DNA from: an uncultured Clostridia bacterium | Lineage (GTDB): Bacteria; Bacillota; Clostridia; Christensenellales; UBA1242 | Direction of reading: 5' to 3' | DNA length: 28,059 nt | Assembly (NCBI GenBank): GCA_947089305.1 | Contig: CAMUJQ010000003.1 | Coordinates: 1-28,059, forward strand | Part shown: positions 6,891 through 14,839 of the stretch, piece by piece | How positions within the stretch are numbered: position 1 is the first letter of the stretch | Layout of the letters: every line of letters starts with the position of its first letter | Program-made: the position numbers and the translations under genes | Notes under the pieces: model-generated | The model's database searches: none | Seen by the model: only the letters and a program-made list of their open reading frames with translations | Told to the model about the DNA's origin: nothing

Positions 6891-8249
6891 ATGTCTATTA
6901 AAGATAAATTTTTAGCATTTATTCAAGGAGTTGGAAAAAAAGTAGTTCCCATTGCTATAAGTGCTGTTTCACTATTTGCAGTAGGCTGCGGAAAAAACAA
7001 TGATGAAGTTGTTCAAGCACAAAATGAAGATATTAGCACTGCTATATCAACTGTTGTTTCTAGTGATACTCATAGAAGTCATGTTTATGAACTTGTTCGC
7101 GGTCTTCACAACATTGACTTATCTAAAGCAAGTACAATTAGAGTTAGACCTTTAGGAATTGATATAACTAGTGATGAAGAAATTGGTTTAACTTATGCTA
7201 GCGAATATAAAGTAAATGAAAGTGAAACTGGCGACCTAAAATATTTTAGTACATATTTTGAAGTGGCCAATAAAGCTAACTATAACAAAACAAGAGAAGC
7301 TATTCAAGGAATCTTTGCTGATGAAACAAGTGAGAACAAATTAACTGGCGAAGCTCTTGATCAAGCAACAGAACTTGTTGTAAAGTTCATTAAAGATTTA
7401 GGTGTTCAAAAAGCAAGATATATTGCTAACGGCGCAGTTGTTGAAAATAATGTTGAATATAAAGAATTGGCAACAAAAGTTTTAACTGACATTTCTGATG
7501 AAGAATTAGCAAAAAATGGCTTAACTAAAGCTGACCTTGCAACACTAGAAATTACAAAATCTGAAGTGCGTTTAGAAAAAGATCAACATAAAGAAGATTG
7601 TTGGAAACGTAGCAGAATTACTCAAGTTGTTGGTCAAACTGAAGCCGGTGATGATATTGTTAAAATTATTGGAACAAAATATTCAAATGTAAAATCTACT
7701 TTTGAAGGAAGAATTATTAAAAATGGTAAAGTATTCCGCTTAAACGGTTCTTTAAATAATTTTGATGTTATCTCTCCTAAAACAGATGGCGGAGCTACAA
7801 TGAGTGAAGCTATGTCAGAAATAAAAGATGCTTTAACAAGTCAAGAATGGGAAGCTAGCCTTAGTGGCGGAACAGCTTCTGTTGCCTCTAGAGAAATCAC
7901 TACTAAAGTTGAAGGAGCTTATACAGTTTTTGCCACAAGCCAAGGAGTTTCTTTTGGAAGTCAAGAAGTTAAAGCAGTTGCTTCAAGCGCACCTTCTATA
8001 ACAGCTGAAGAATATGCTAAAATGGCTGATGAAGCAATCCAAATGGAAATGATTGCAAAAAAACTTGTTGACGAAAACGGACAATTAACTGAAGCTGGTA
8101 AAAAAGTTGTGGAAGCAATGGTTGAAGATAATCATCAAGCATTAGGAATAACATCAACTAATAATAATGAAACTTCAATTGAAAATGAAGAAGAAATTAC
8201 CCATTCAACAGTAACAACTACTACTCCTCGTCATGGTGGAAGAAGATAA
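6891..8249 (+). CDS. Putative lipoprotein, unrecognised, 452 aa
   Basis: Not recognised beyond its export signal. The N-terminus is unusually long: a 17-residue amphipathic/basic stretch, a hydrophobic core (VVPIAISAVSLFAV), then a lipobox-like AVGC with Cys33. The mature part is Glu/Lys-rich and mostly helical, with one cysteine (in KEDCWKR); its C-terminus is a low-complexity Asn/Glu/Thr tail ending in HGGRR. Strong promoter and SD suggest high expression. It is divergent from the InlB-type lipoprotein, so a joint envelope role is possible (inference). A strong terminator follows, so it is transcribed alone. Confidence 0.75.
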   Translation: MSIKDKFLAFIQGVGKKVVPIAISAVSLFAVGCGKNNDEVVQAQNEDISTAISTVVSSDTHRSHVYELVRGLHNIDLSKASTIRVRPLGIDITSDEEIGLTYASEYKVNESETGDLKYFSTYFEVANKANYNKTREAIQGIFADETSENKLTGEALDQATELVVKFIKDLGVQKARYIANGAVVENNVEYKELATKVLTDISDEELAKNGLTKADLATLEITKSEVRLEKDQHKEDCWKRSRITQVVGQTEAGDDIVKIIGTKYSNVKSTFEGRIIKNGKVFRLNGSLNNFDVISPKTDGGATMSEAMSEIKDALTSQEWEASLSGGTASVASREITTKVEGAYTVFATSQGVSFGSQEVKAVASSAPSITAEEYAKMADEAIQMEMIAKKLVDENGQLTEAGKKVVEAMVEDNHQALGITSTNNNETSIENEEEITHSTVTTTTPRHGGRR

Positions 8250-8254
8250 AAAAT

Positions 8255-8280
8255 AAAAACGGTTTTTAAACCGTTTTTTT
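8255..8280 (+). terminator. Intrinsic terminator
   Basis: AAACGGTTT (8257-8265) pairs with AAACCGTTT (8268-8276), followed by a T-run into 8281. It ends the 6891 gene. Confidence 0.85.
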
Positions 8281-8321
8281 TATATCAATTATTATATTGT
8301 CTATTTTATTTATCTAACTTA

Positions 8322-8672
8322 TTAATTACTAGACTCTTTTAATAAATGATTAACGCCTCCTAACATAACATCGCTAACACAATTAGTTGACAAACTATAT
8401 AGCAAGATTTTTCCATCTCGCGCATAATTAACTAATCTTAAATTTTTTAATGTACGTAGTTGATGGCTAATTGTTGTTTGATTTATCTTTAATACATTTG
8501 ATAAATCATTAACACACATTGGAGTTAAACTTAATGCTGTTAGAATTTTAAGACGCGTACTATCTGAAAAAGCTGAAAAAAAGTCTGACAAATTTTGTAG
8601 CATTTCATCTTCAGGCATATATTTTTCAACCTTAGTTAAATCGCTTTCATTTAATAATAAAACATTTTCCAT
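8322..8672 (-). CDS. ArsR/SmtB-family transcriptional regulator
   Basis: Winged-helix repressor type, 116 residues. Seen: the ArsR core FSDSTRLKILTAL (35-47), the recognition segment INQTTISHQLRTL (63-75), and the wing RDGKILLYSL (85-94). The CxC pair used by ArsR/CadC sensors in helix 3 is not present (single Cys53 in MCVNDL), and a full His/Asp alpha-5 zinc site is not evident, so the inducer is unknown. No metal transporter or arsenic gene adjoins it. SD GGGAG precedes ATG 8672. An imperfect dyad about 43 bp upstream could be its own operator. Confidence 0.88.
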   Translation of the reverse strand: MENVLLLNESDLTKVEKYMPEDEMLQNLSDFFSAFSDSTRLKILTALSLTPMCVNDLSNVLKINQTTISHQLRTLKNLRLVNYARDGKILLYSLSTNCVSDVMLGGVNHLLKESSN

Positions 8673-8714
8673 TAAATTCTCCCTTAGGCTTCACATTATT
8701 TTGTTTGATACCAT

Positions 8715-8737
8715 ATATATTAGTACCCCTAACATAT
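8715..8737. promoter_or_regulatory. Imperfect inverted repeat, possible ArsR operator
   Basis: ATATATTAG (8715-8723) and CTAACATAT (8729-8737) pair with one mismatch around a 5-bp centre. It sits between the divergent ArsR and small hydrophobic genes. No clear -35/-10 pair was found to anchor it. Confidence 0.3.
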
Positions 8738-8829
8738 TTACATTTTAACATAAAAAAACTTTAAATACATATGCAAAAAATTAGAATTGCTTGGAATTTT
8801 TAATTAAAATTGTAAAAAGAAGGTGAAAA

Positions 8830-9036
8830 ATGAATTTTTCAAACGATATATTACTCGTTTTACTTTTAGGAATTGTAGCTGAAGGTAATAATGTTAATTT
8901 AGCGACTAACCAAAGTTTTTTATTTCTATTATTACTCATTCTGTTAGGAAATAATAATCATTCACATTGTTGCCCAGGTAGAACTAGCTTTGTAAGTTCT
9001 AGTTTATTCCCTAACCAATTCTTTACTGGTTTTTAA
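8830..9036 (+). CDS. Small hydrophobic protein, 68 aa
   Basis: Family not recognised. A real gene is supported by AGGTG five bases before ATG 8830, a sensible protein composition, and a structured, terminated 3' region. Two hydrophobic stretches are visible: DILLVLLLGIVAE (6-18) and SFLFLLLLILLG (29-40). The second is followed by NNNHSHCCPGR, a His/Cys pocket that could bind metal, and then a Ser/Phe-rich tail. It could be a small membrane protein, a spore-coat-like peptide or a holin-like protein; none can be chosen. Its upstream region has no convincing sigma-A promoter, so an alternative sigma factor or control by the divergent ArsR regulator is possible. Confidence 0.6.
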   Translation: MNFSNDILLVLLLGIVAEGNNVNLATNQSFLFLLLLILLGNNNHSHCCPGRTSFVSSSLFPNQFFTGF

Positions 9037-9065
9037 TAGTAACAAAAATGCGGATAAACACATAA

Positions 9066-9108
9066 TATAAATTAGAAAGATTTATTCTTTCTACAGCCCC
9101 AATTTATA
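9066..9108 (+). other. Possible structured 3' RNA element
   Basis: Two stacked stems: outer TATAAAT (9066-9072) with ATTTATA (9102-9108), inner TAGAAAGA (9073-9080) with TCTTTCTA (9086-9093), a 5-base loop, and a one-sided bulge CAGCCCCA (9094-9101). A T-rich tract follows at 9111-9120. It may be a terminator of the small gene or an RNA-stability element. Confidence 0.35.
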
Positions 9109-9129
9109 TAGTTTTTCCTTTTAAAGCAA

Positions 9130-9154
9130 AAGCCTGCTTACTTAAAGCAGGCTT
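9130..9154. terminator. Bidirectional hairpin terminator
   Basis: AAGCCTGCTT (9130-9139) and AAGCAGGCTT (9145-9154) with a 5-base loop and T-run at 9156-9162; its arm touches the stop codon of the SDR gene. Confidence 0.85.
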
Positions 9155-9941
9155 ATTTTTTTATAAACATTTTTTTTATTGATTTTAAATATGTTTTTGT
9201 TGAAACTAATCTACTATACAAATTAATAACTTTATATTTAAATGGCATTATAACAAGAGGTTTGCAATTTTTACGTTTAAGTTGTTTTAAAAAAGCTTTT
9301 TTAACAACTTTAACATCACTTCTCTTATCTTCCCTGTTGTCTTGCCAATTTACGCATTTTTCAATTTTATCGCCATAACGTTCATTTGTTTTAATTTCAC
9401 CTATCCTATTTTTAGTGAAATTAGTTTTAATATCGCCCGGACACATACAACAAACAGATATTCCCGCTTCAGCAAGTTCTATCCTAAGTGCATAGGTTAA
9501 ATTTGTAACAGCGGCTTTTGAAGAACTATAAATGCTTTTAAAAGGAACAGGAGCTAAACTTTGCATACTTGAAATATTAAAAATTTTTGAGCCCCTATTC
9601 ATTAAAGGCAAGGCTTGTTGTATAACAAAAATTGTTCCAAACACATTTGTGTCATACATTTTTCTTATTAACTCTTCTTCGCAAAGTTCAAGGGCTCCAA
9701 TTCCACCAAAACCAGCTGAATTAACAAGCACATCAATTTTATTTACTTGCGCTTTCAATTCTTCAAAAGCTTTTTTTACTTGTTCACTTTTACTTACATC
9801 ACAAACAATTACATTATTCTTTTTTTCAAGATTAGAGCGTGACAAAATGTAAACTTTATAATTTTGAGCTTCAAGAACTTCACAGATTGCTTTACCTATT
9901 CCACTTAACCCGCCCGTAACAACGGCTATTCTGTTTTCCAT
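9153..9941 (-). CDS. Short-chain dehydrogenase/reductase (SDR)
   Basis: NAD(P)-dependent oxidoreductase of the classical SDR family. Seen: the Rossmann dinucleotide motif TGGLSGIG (9-16), CDVS (47-50), NSAG (74-77), catalytic Asn in TNVFG (about 99), the Ser in NISS (122-125), and Tyr138/Lys142 in YSSSK, followed by PGDIKTNF. All catalytic residues are intact. At 262 residues the length is normal. The basic C-terminal tail may be membrane-associated. The substrate cannot be told. SD AAGGA precedes ATG 9941. The alpha/beta hydrolase lies 86 bp upstream on the same strand, so co-transcription is possible. Confidence 0.9.
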   Translation of the reverse strand: MENRIAVVTGGLSGIGKAICEVLEAQNYKVYILSRSNLEKKNNVIVCDVSKSEQVKKAFEELKAQVNKIDVLVNSAGFGGIGALELCEEELIRKMYDTNVFGTIFVIQQALPLMNRGSKIFNISSMQSLAPVPFKSIYSSSKAAVTNLTYALRIELAEAGISVCCMCPGDIKTNFTKNRIGEIKTNERYGDKIEKCVNWQDNREDKRSDVKVVKKAFLKQLKRKNCKPLVIMPFKYKVINLYSRLVSTKTYLKSIKKMFIKK

Positions 9942-10027
9942 AATTTATTCCTTTATAATTTTTTTAAGCATGAAAATTATTTCTCAACATTATTAATTTA
10001 AAAATTAAACCTTTAATTATAGTAAAT

Positions 10028-10924
10028 TTAATTATTATAAAAATTTAAAACATCGTTATAAACTTTTTGGTTTTCTTTTTCATTTAAAATTTCATGACGC
10101 ATACCAACATAATCAATATAATTTAAATCAGTAAAGCCCGCTCTTAGTAAAACATCTCTTGAATCTTTAGCACCTTTTTCTCCCCCTGTGCAAGGGTCCT
10201 CTGTCCCGCGCACCATTAGCAATTTAAGTTTTGTATTTGGTTTTAAATAGTCTTCACTTCTATGCATTTTTATAACTAAATGAAACAAATCACTAAAGGC
10301 TGAAATTGTAAAGCCAAAACCACATAATGGGTCAGCCGAATAACTTTTTAAATTATCTTCGTTTGCACTTAGCCAATCAATAGGTGTTTTTGCATTCTTA
10401 ATTTTTTTATTAAAACTATTAACACCCAAGTTCTCTAAAATTTTACTTTTATAAGTTGGCTTATGAAAACACTTAAGTATATTTGCAACAAAAATTCCAA
10501 ATTTGGCACCACTTTGATAATTTGGATAACCTGACAATACAACTTTTGAATAGTCACTAGAATATTTTTGTAATAAAACTCGAGTTTTTATTGTTCCCAT
10601 AGAATGTGCAAATATATAAATTGGTATATTTGCAAAATTGTTTTTTATATATTTTGTTATTTGATGTTCATCCTGAATTAAATCAATATAACCATTTTTA
10701 TCTTTGAAATGCCCAAGTAACTTTGCACTTGAACCATGTCCGCGCATATCTGAACTCACAACCGTATAATTGTTTTTAACTAAAAAATTTGCAAAAGTTT
10801 CATAACGTTCTTGATGCTCTTCCATTCCGTGAATAATCTGCACAACTGCTTTTGGCTTTTTTGCTTTAAAAATATGCACATCAAGTTCATATCCATCTTC
10901 TGCCATAACAACTACTTTTTCCAT
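10028..10924 (-). CDS. Alpha/beta hydrolase (monoacylglycerol-lipase-like)
   Basis: Serine hydrolase of the serine-aminopeptidase-S33 / monoacylglycerol lipase type (lysophospholipase PldB group). Seen: oxyanion segment HGMEEHQERY (about 32-41), DMRGHG (about 59-64), nucleophile elbow AHSMG (Ser108), acid in RGTEDP (about 242) and catalytic His in MRHEI (about 276). It lacks a signal peptide and is probably cytosolic, acting on glycerolipid or lysolipid esters. The frame is open 25 codons further, but a TATAAT box at 10955-10950 puts the transcript start near 10943, past those start codons, leaving AAGGA (10941-10937) to serve ATG 10924. 298 residues. Confidence 0.88.
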   Translation of the reverse strand: MEKVVVMAEDGYELDVHIFKAKKPKAVVQIIHGMEEHQERYETFANFLVKNNYTVVSSDMRGHGSSAKLLGHFKDKNGYIDLIQDEHQITKYIKNNFANIPIYIFAHSMGTIKTRVLLQKYSSDYSKVVLSGYPNYQSGAKFGIFVANILKCFHKPTYKSKILENLGVNSFNKKIKNAKTPIDWLSANEDNLKSYSADPLCGFGFTISAFSDLFHLVIKMHRSEDYLKPNTKLKLLMVRGTEDPCTGGEKGAKDSRDVLLRAGFTDLNYIDYVGMRHEILNEKENQKVYNDVLNFYNN

Positions 10925-10949
10925 TTTCCAATCTTTTCCTTTCATAATA

Positions 10950-10977
10950 ATTATATAACAATTTTTAAGTTTTACAA
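10950..10977 (-). promoter_or_regulatory. Promoter of the alpha/beta hydrolase gene
   Basis: On the minus strand, TTGTAA (10977-10972), 16-bp spacer, TATAAT (10955-10950). It decides the start codon at 10924. Confidence 0.6.
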
Positions 10978-11060
10978 ATAAAAACTGCTTAAAAAGCAAT
11001 AAGTTTTAAAACTTATATAATGAAATTTAATAATGTTTTTATATTTCATTTATTATTTGT

Positions 11061-11089
11061 TTGAAAAAGTTATTTATATGTGGTACAAT
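11061..11089 (+). promoter_or_regulatory. Extended -10 promoter of the Nudix gene
   Basis: TTGAAA (11061-11066), 17-bp spacer, TGG plus TACAAT (11084-11089). Confidence 0.75.
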
Positions 11090-11133
11090 TTTATTGAGTA
11101 AAATTAATTGCATAAACCAAGGAGAATAATATT

Positions 11134-11739
11134 ATGGAAAAACTAGATATTTTTAATGAATATATGGAACACACAGGAGTTAAATCACGAGATGAAGCAC
11201 ATGCAAAAGGACTTTGGCATAAAACTGTACACTGCTGGCTTTATGATAAAGATGGTAATGTTTATTTTCAAATTCGTAAAAATGAAGGCAAGCTTTACAC
11301 AACTGCGTCAGGTCATGTAGCTGCTGGCGAAACAGTAAAAGAAGCCTTTGCTCGTGAAGTTTTTGAAGAAATTGGTGTTAAAGTTTCAACTGAAAATGCC
11401 ACACTTGTGGAAATTTGCGCTTGGAGAATGGATACTGTAAAAAATGATAAACCTTTCATTGACCGCGCTTTTGCTCATGTTTATGTAAATGAAGTTGAAT
11501 GCAATTTCAATGCATTCACTTTAGATCCTACTGAAGTTATTGGAGTTGTAAAAGTTAAAGCAGTTGACGCATTAAACATTTTAACTAACAAGACTAAAAA
11601 AGTTGCTGGTATAAAATTTAGCGACAAAGAAGAAAAAGTTAAATTAACCTTAAAAGACTTTTTAGTTAACGAACATGAAATCGGCATAGTTAAATATGGA
11701 CTAGTTTTACAAACAATTATATCTTTAACAAATAAATAA
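11134..11739 (+). CDS. Nudix hydrolase
   Basis: Hydrolase of nucleoside-diphosphate-linked compounds. The full Nudix box Gx5Ex7REUxEExGU is visible from Gly60 to Val82 (GHVAAGETVKEAFAREVFEE region), with the metal-binding REVFEE at 74-79. The preceding HKTVHCWLYD strand resembles the isopentenyl-diphosphate-isomerase/YfcD-like branch, but the substrate is unresolved. At 201 residues the protein carries about 65 extra C-terminal residues relative to a minimal Nudix fold. SD AAGGAG precedes ATG 11134. A short hairpin ends the gene, which is transcribed alone. Confidence 0.93.
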   Translation: MEKLDIFNEYMEHTGVKSRDEAHAKGLWHKTVHCWLYDKDGNVYFQIRKNEGKLYTTASGHVAAGETVKEAFAREVFEEIGVKVSTENATLVEICAWRMDTVKNDKPFIDRAFAHVYVNEVECNFNAFTLDPTEVIGVVKVKAVDALNILTNKTKKVAGIKFSDKEEKVKLTLKDFLVNEHEIGIVKYGLVLQTIISLTNK

Positions 11740-11760
11740 AAGCTAAGGCTTTTATTTTTT
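11738..11760 (+). terminator. Weak intrinsic terminator
   Basis: AAAAGC (11738-11743) and GCTTTT (11748-11753) with loop TAAG and a T-run to 11760. The stem is only six base pairs. Confidence 0.55.
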
Positions 11761-11845
11761 ATAAAATTTATTGTTTTACTTAAAAAGCTTTTAAATTGTT
11801 TTTATACTAAATTTTGTATAAGCTATTTTAATTTTAAAATTTGTA

Positions 11846-11854
11846 TGTTATAAT
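11846..11854 (+). promoter_or_regulatory. Extended -10 promoter element
   Basis: TGT followed by TATAAT at 11849-11854; the -35 region is poor. It precedes the alpha-CTD-repeat gene, which has AAAGGA at 11860-11865. Confidence 0.55.
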
Positions 11855-11874
11855 ATACTAAAGGAAAAAATAAT

Positions 11875-13356
11875 ATGGCTAAATTAAAAAGTAAAATAAA
11901 ACCGCAAATCGCTAATGTTAGCATTGATTGGTTAAATTTAAGCAAATTTAATAAGCAAACAATTAAGCAATTAAATATTTCTACAATTGGCGAATTAGTA
12001 AACTTTGGTTATGAGCGTTTAGTAAAGGCAATACAAAATTCTAACCCATATCAAAATACAAGTTATGTAATTAAAGAAATTCAAGAAAAATTAGCTCAAT
12101 TTAAAGCACGAATCAAAGGCTCAGATTTTGATGTGTATGATATAAGTATTGATAGATTGGATTTACCCGATAGTGCTTGGGAAGTTTTGGATAATATCCC
12201 TAAAATAAAAAACTTAGGCGATTTAGCAAATTATGGCATTAATAAATTAATAAATCGATTCGATGGAACGTATTCAGTATATGAAACTGTAATTAATCCC
12301 ATAAATGACGAACTTGGTAAATATGAGATGCAATTAAATGATTCTGCACATCCAATTGATAAAACTAAGGCCTTTCCTATTTATAAAAAAATTTTAAGAG
12401 ACGAATTATATAAAAATGACAGAAGTGAAAACTCAACTTTAGAAGAGCTTAACTTTGGTGAGACTATAGTTAAGATAATGGCAAAAAATAATATTTTTAC
12501 ATTAAAAGAACTTATGTCGCATTCCTGCGGCGATGTTTTTAAAATGTTAAACAAAAACTTTGTGATATATAACAAATTAAAAGAAAAGCTAAGTAAATTT
12601 AATTTACAATTAAGCAGAGCCAAACAACTTGCTAAGCAACAAAATAATATTAAAATTGAAATTAATGAAGATGCCGAACAAAAGTCAAAAACAAAAAATG
12701 TAATTGAGCCTAAACATATAAAAACCCTAGGTGAAACTAGCATAGATAATTTTGGCTTTGATAGCCATTTAATAAAAAAATTACATAGCATTGGTGTAAA
12801 TAATGTTTGGCAACTTTTAGAATTAAAGAAGAATAAAATAAATTTTCTTTTTAGTTATCGCAAAGCTCCAATTGATAGATTGTTGCAAGTTTTAAAAAAC
12901 CATAAAATTGAAACGGACTTTAAAGGGAATTTAAATCTTTCAAAACTAGATTTAAGTGAAGAAAGTTCACAAGTTGTGAAAAAATATATAAGAAGCAAAA
13001 ATATTAAAGTTAAGAAAGAAGAAGAAAATAACCTATCTGTAAATTCAGCCGACCTTGATAAACTTAAAATTTTAGAAACAACTACCATAGATAATTTTGG
13101 TTTTGATGAATATATTATAGACAACCTTCATAAACGCGATATTCAAAATGTTCTTCAATTATTAAAACTTAAATTTCCAAGAGTAAAAGCATGTTTAAAC
13201 CAATGTCAATCAGCTATTAAACGCCTAAACAAAGTTTTAGAAAACCATAATATTAAAACTGATTTTAAAGGCAATTTAGATATTTCTGAATTGGATTTAA
13301 GTGAAGAAAGTTCTCAAGTTGTGCTACCTAAAATTATAAGATATAAAAAAAATTAA
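11875..13356 (+). CDS. Multi-repeat RNAP alpha-CTD-like protein
   Basis: A 493-residue soluble protein that appears to be made only of units resembling the C-terminal domain of RNA polymerase alpha (a helix-hairpin-helix-like fold binding DNA and activators). Each unit has I-x-x-L-x-L-S/F, then a helix, an I-x-T-I/V-x-x-L turn, and an amphipathic end such as VIKEIQEKLAQF. Probable units: about 16-80, 88-155, 188-250, 286-350 and 401-465. The last two belong to a 115-residue tandem duplication with no gaps. No assembly domain (alpha-NTD) or catalytic motif is present, so it is not a second RpoA. Possible roles are DNA binding or bridging to polymerase or transcription factors (inference). A basic/acidic linker separates units 3 and 4. 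Confidence 0.65.
   Translation: MAKLKSKIKPQIANVSIDWLNLSKFNKQTIKQLNISTIGELVNFGYERLVKAIQNSNPYQNTSYVIKEIQEKLAQFKARIKGSDFDVYDISIDRLDLPDSAWEVLDNIPKIKNLGDLANYGINKLINRFDGTYSVYETVINPINDELGKYEMQLNDSAHPIDKTKAFPIYKKILRDELYKNDRSENSTLEELNFGETIVKIMAKNNIFTLKELMSHSCGDVFKMLNKNFVIYNKLKEKLSKFNLQLSRAKQLAKQQNNIKIEINEDAEQKSKTKNVIEPKHIKTLGETSIDNFGFDSHLIKKLHSIGVNNVWQLLELKKNKINFLFSYRKAPIDRLLQVLKNHKIETDFKGNLNLSKLDLSEESSQVVKKYIRSKNIKVKKEEENNLSVNSADLDKLKILETTTIDNFGFDEYIIDNLHKRDIQNVLQLLKLKFPRVKACLNQCQSAIKRLNKVLENHNIKTDFKGNLDISELDLSEESSQVVLPKIIRYKKN
12718..13353 (+). repeat. Gap-free 345-bp tandem duplication inside the gene
   Basis: Unit 1 runs 12718-13062 and unit 2, slightly truncated, runs 13063-13353. CATAGATAATTTTGG occurs at 12741 and 13086, and GATTTAAGTGAAGAAAGTTC at 12949 and 13294; both pairs are exactly 345 bp (115 codons) apart. 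Conservation is highest at the start and end of the unit; the middle has diverged. Confidence 0.85.
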
Positions 13357-13431
13357 ATAAAAACTTGATTATGCTAAATTTTAAAATTAAAAGCTAGTGA
13401 AGACAAAAATCTCGTTTTTAAAGGACAACAA

Positions 13432-14229
13432 ATGAAAATTATAAGTTACAATATTAATGGAATAAGAGCAAGTGTTAAACTTGGGCTAATTAATTATCTT
13501 GAAGAACTTGATGCTGATATTATATGTATTCAAGAAGTTCGAGCAAATGAGCAAATTGCAAGGCAAACTATTTTTCCAAGCGACGAACAAAAAAGTTTTT
13601 TTGAAGAACCAACAAATTCCAAACTAGTTAACTACTTTCCTATTTTTAACTGTGGTTCTGTTCCTGGCTATGCAGGCACCTTAACTTTAACAAAACAAAA
13701 ACCTGATAAAATAATTTTAGATATGGAAGAATTTTGGACTGATAGTGAAGGACGCACAACTACAATAATTTTAGGAAATTTAGCCGTTGTTAATGCTTAT
13801 ATTCCAAATGGAAATAGTGGCAGATTAGATTTTAAAATGCAATATTTAGATGCGTTAACAAAATTTATAAACAAATTAAAAGAAAATTATAATGTAATTT
13901 GTGTTGGAGATTTTAATATTGCACACAATGAAATAGATCTTACAAATCCGCGTGAATGTAAAAATAAATCTGTGTTTTTACCAATTGAGCGCCAAGCCTT
14001 TACTAAAATTATTGAGAGCGGGTTTGATGATTGTTTTAGAGTTCTTAATCCAACAACAGTCAAATATTCTTGGCGCAGCTATCGCTCAATTTACGACAAA
14101 AGTTATAATGCTTGGAAATATAGAATTGACTATATAATTTCAAGTCCTAAATTAAAATCTGAATTAAAAACTTGTGATATTCTAGATTTACCCTATAGTG
14201 ACCATTGCCCAGTTATTTTAGAAATATAA
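13432..14229 (+). CDS. xth: Exodeoxyribonuclease III / AP endonuclease
   Basis: Base-excision-repair enzyme that nicks DNA 5' to abasic sites and has 3' phosphodiesterase/exonuclease activity. Seen: YNINGIRA (6-13), metal-binding Glu in IQEVRAN (about 35), GRLDFKMQYL, the GDFNIAHNEIDL catalytic segment (about 159-170), WRSYR, RIDYII and the terminal YSDHCPV, with the catalytic His near residue 258. All motifs are intact and the 265-residue length is normal for the bacterial ExoIII (ExoA/XthA) family. SD AAAGGA precedes ATG 13432. It lies 75 bp downstream of the alpha-CTD-repeat gene without an obvious terminator, so partial co-transcription is possible. Confidence 0.95.
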   Translation: MKIISYNINGIRASVKLGLINYLEELDADIICIQEVRANEQIARQTIFPSDEQKSFFEEPTNSKLVNYFPIFNCGSVPGYAGTLTLTKQKPDKIILDMEEFWTDSEGRTTTIILGNLAVVNAYIPNGNSGRLDFKMQYLDALTKFINKLKENYNVICVGDFNIAHNEIDLTNPRECKNKSVFLPIERQAFTKIIESGFDDCFRVLNPTTVKYSWRSYRSIYDKSYNAWKYRIDYIISSPKLKSELKTCDILDLPYSDHCPVILEI

Positions 14230-14230
14230 A

Positions 14231-14256
14231 AAAATCACTTTTAGATAAGTGATTTT
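14231..14256. terminator. Bidirectional hairpin terminator
   Basis: AAAATCACTT (14231-14240) and AAGTGATTTT (14247-14256), loop TTAGAT, with A/T-tracts on both sides. It is shared by xth and the convergent hypothetical gene. Confidence 0.85.
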
Positions 14257-14778
14257 TTATTTTCTTATTTTTTTTCTATTATTTAATGGAATATCTTCCA
14301 TAATTTTAGCGTGTAAATTTATATACCTATTTTCTAGTTCTTCACAAAATTTTGGTGTTTTATTTTCAAGCTCTGAAATATTTAAATATTGCAAAGCCGC
14401 CATATGTGCATTATCTGCAAATTCATATAAATCAATAGTTGATGAAACATTTTGTGCTAAAAATTCTATAGCTTTTTTAGAAACACTAAAACCATCAATG
14501 GCAAGTGTTGCTATTGCACGACGTTTATCATTTGGATAAGCTTTTGATAATGCTCTTAAACTTATTGCTAAAAATCTATGTTCAAGCGCTTTATACACAT
14601 CATTAATATTTAAGCCTTCTACATAACCATCCATTGGAATAATGCATTTTTGACTTGCTAAACAGTCAATTAATTTTTCTAAATCAGGATTAAATTTATC
14701 GCTATACTGATTTATTTGGCGCAAAGTTTCACAAATATATTCTTGTACAATTTTTGCTTTCTTTTCCTCATCAGTCAT
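14257..14778 (-). CDS. Hypothetical helical protein, 173 aa
   Basis: Not recognised. It is a soluble, largely helical protein without signal peptide or membrane segment, containing CLASQKCIIPMDGYVEG (about 39-55), RAIATLAIDGFSVSKKAIEFL (around 87-107) and a basic C-terminus (NNRKKIRK). SD AAAGGAG lies close to ATG 14778. A consensus promoter with an extended -10 sits directly upstream, just past the end of the diacylglycerol-kinase-like gene, so it forms its own transcription unit and may be well expressed. Confidence 0.75.
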   Translation of the reverse strand: MTDEEKKAKIVQEYICETLRQINQYSDKFNPDLEKLIDCLASQKCIIPMDGYVEGLNINDVYKALEHRFLAISLRALSKAYPNDKRRAIATLAIDGFSVSKKAIEFLAQNVSSTIDLYEFADNAHMAALQYLNISELENKTPKFCEELENRYINLHAKIMEDIPLNNRKKIRK

Positions 14779-14803
14779 TTAAATATTCTCCTTTGATAAT
14801 AAA

Positions 14804-14832
14804 AATATAGCACAAAAATATAAATTTGTCAA
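14804..14832 (-). promoter_or_regulatory. Strong sigma-A promoter, extended -10
   Basis: On the minus strand, TTGACA (14832-14827), 17-bp spacer ending TGC, TATATT (14809-14804). It drives the 173-residue hypothetical gene. Confidence 0.8.
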
Positions 14833-14839
14833 TATCAAC

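Noticed and set aside
9532..9852. 106-codon plus-strand frame opposite the SDR gene
   Set aside because: Antisense to a gene with every catalytic SDR motif; no start signals.
10925..10999. N-terminal extension of the alpha/beta hydrolase
   Set aside because: It overlaps a TATAAT box, has no SD, and the added 25 residues do not match the fold.
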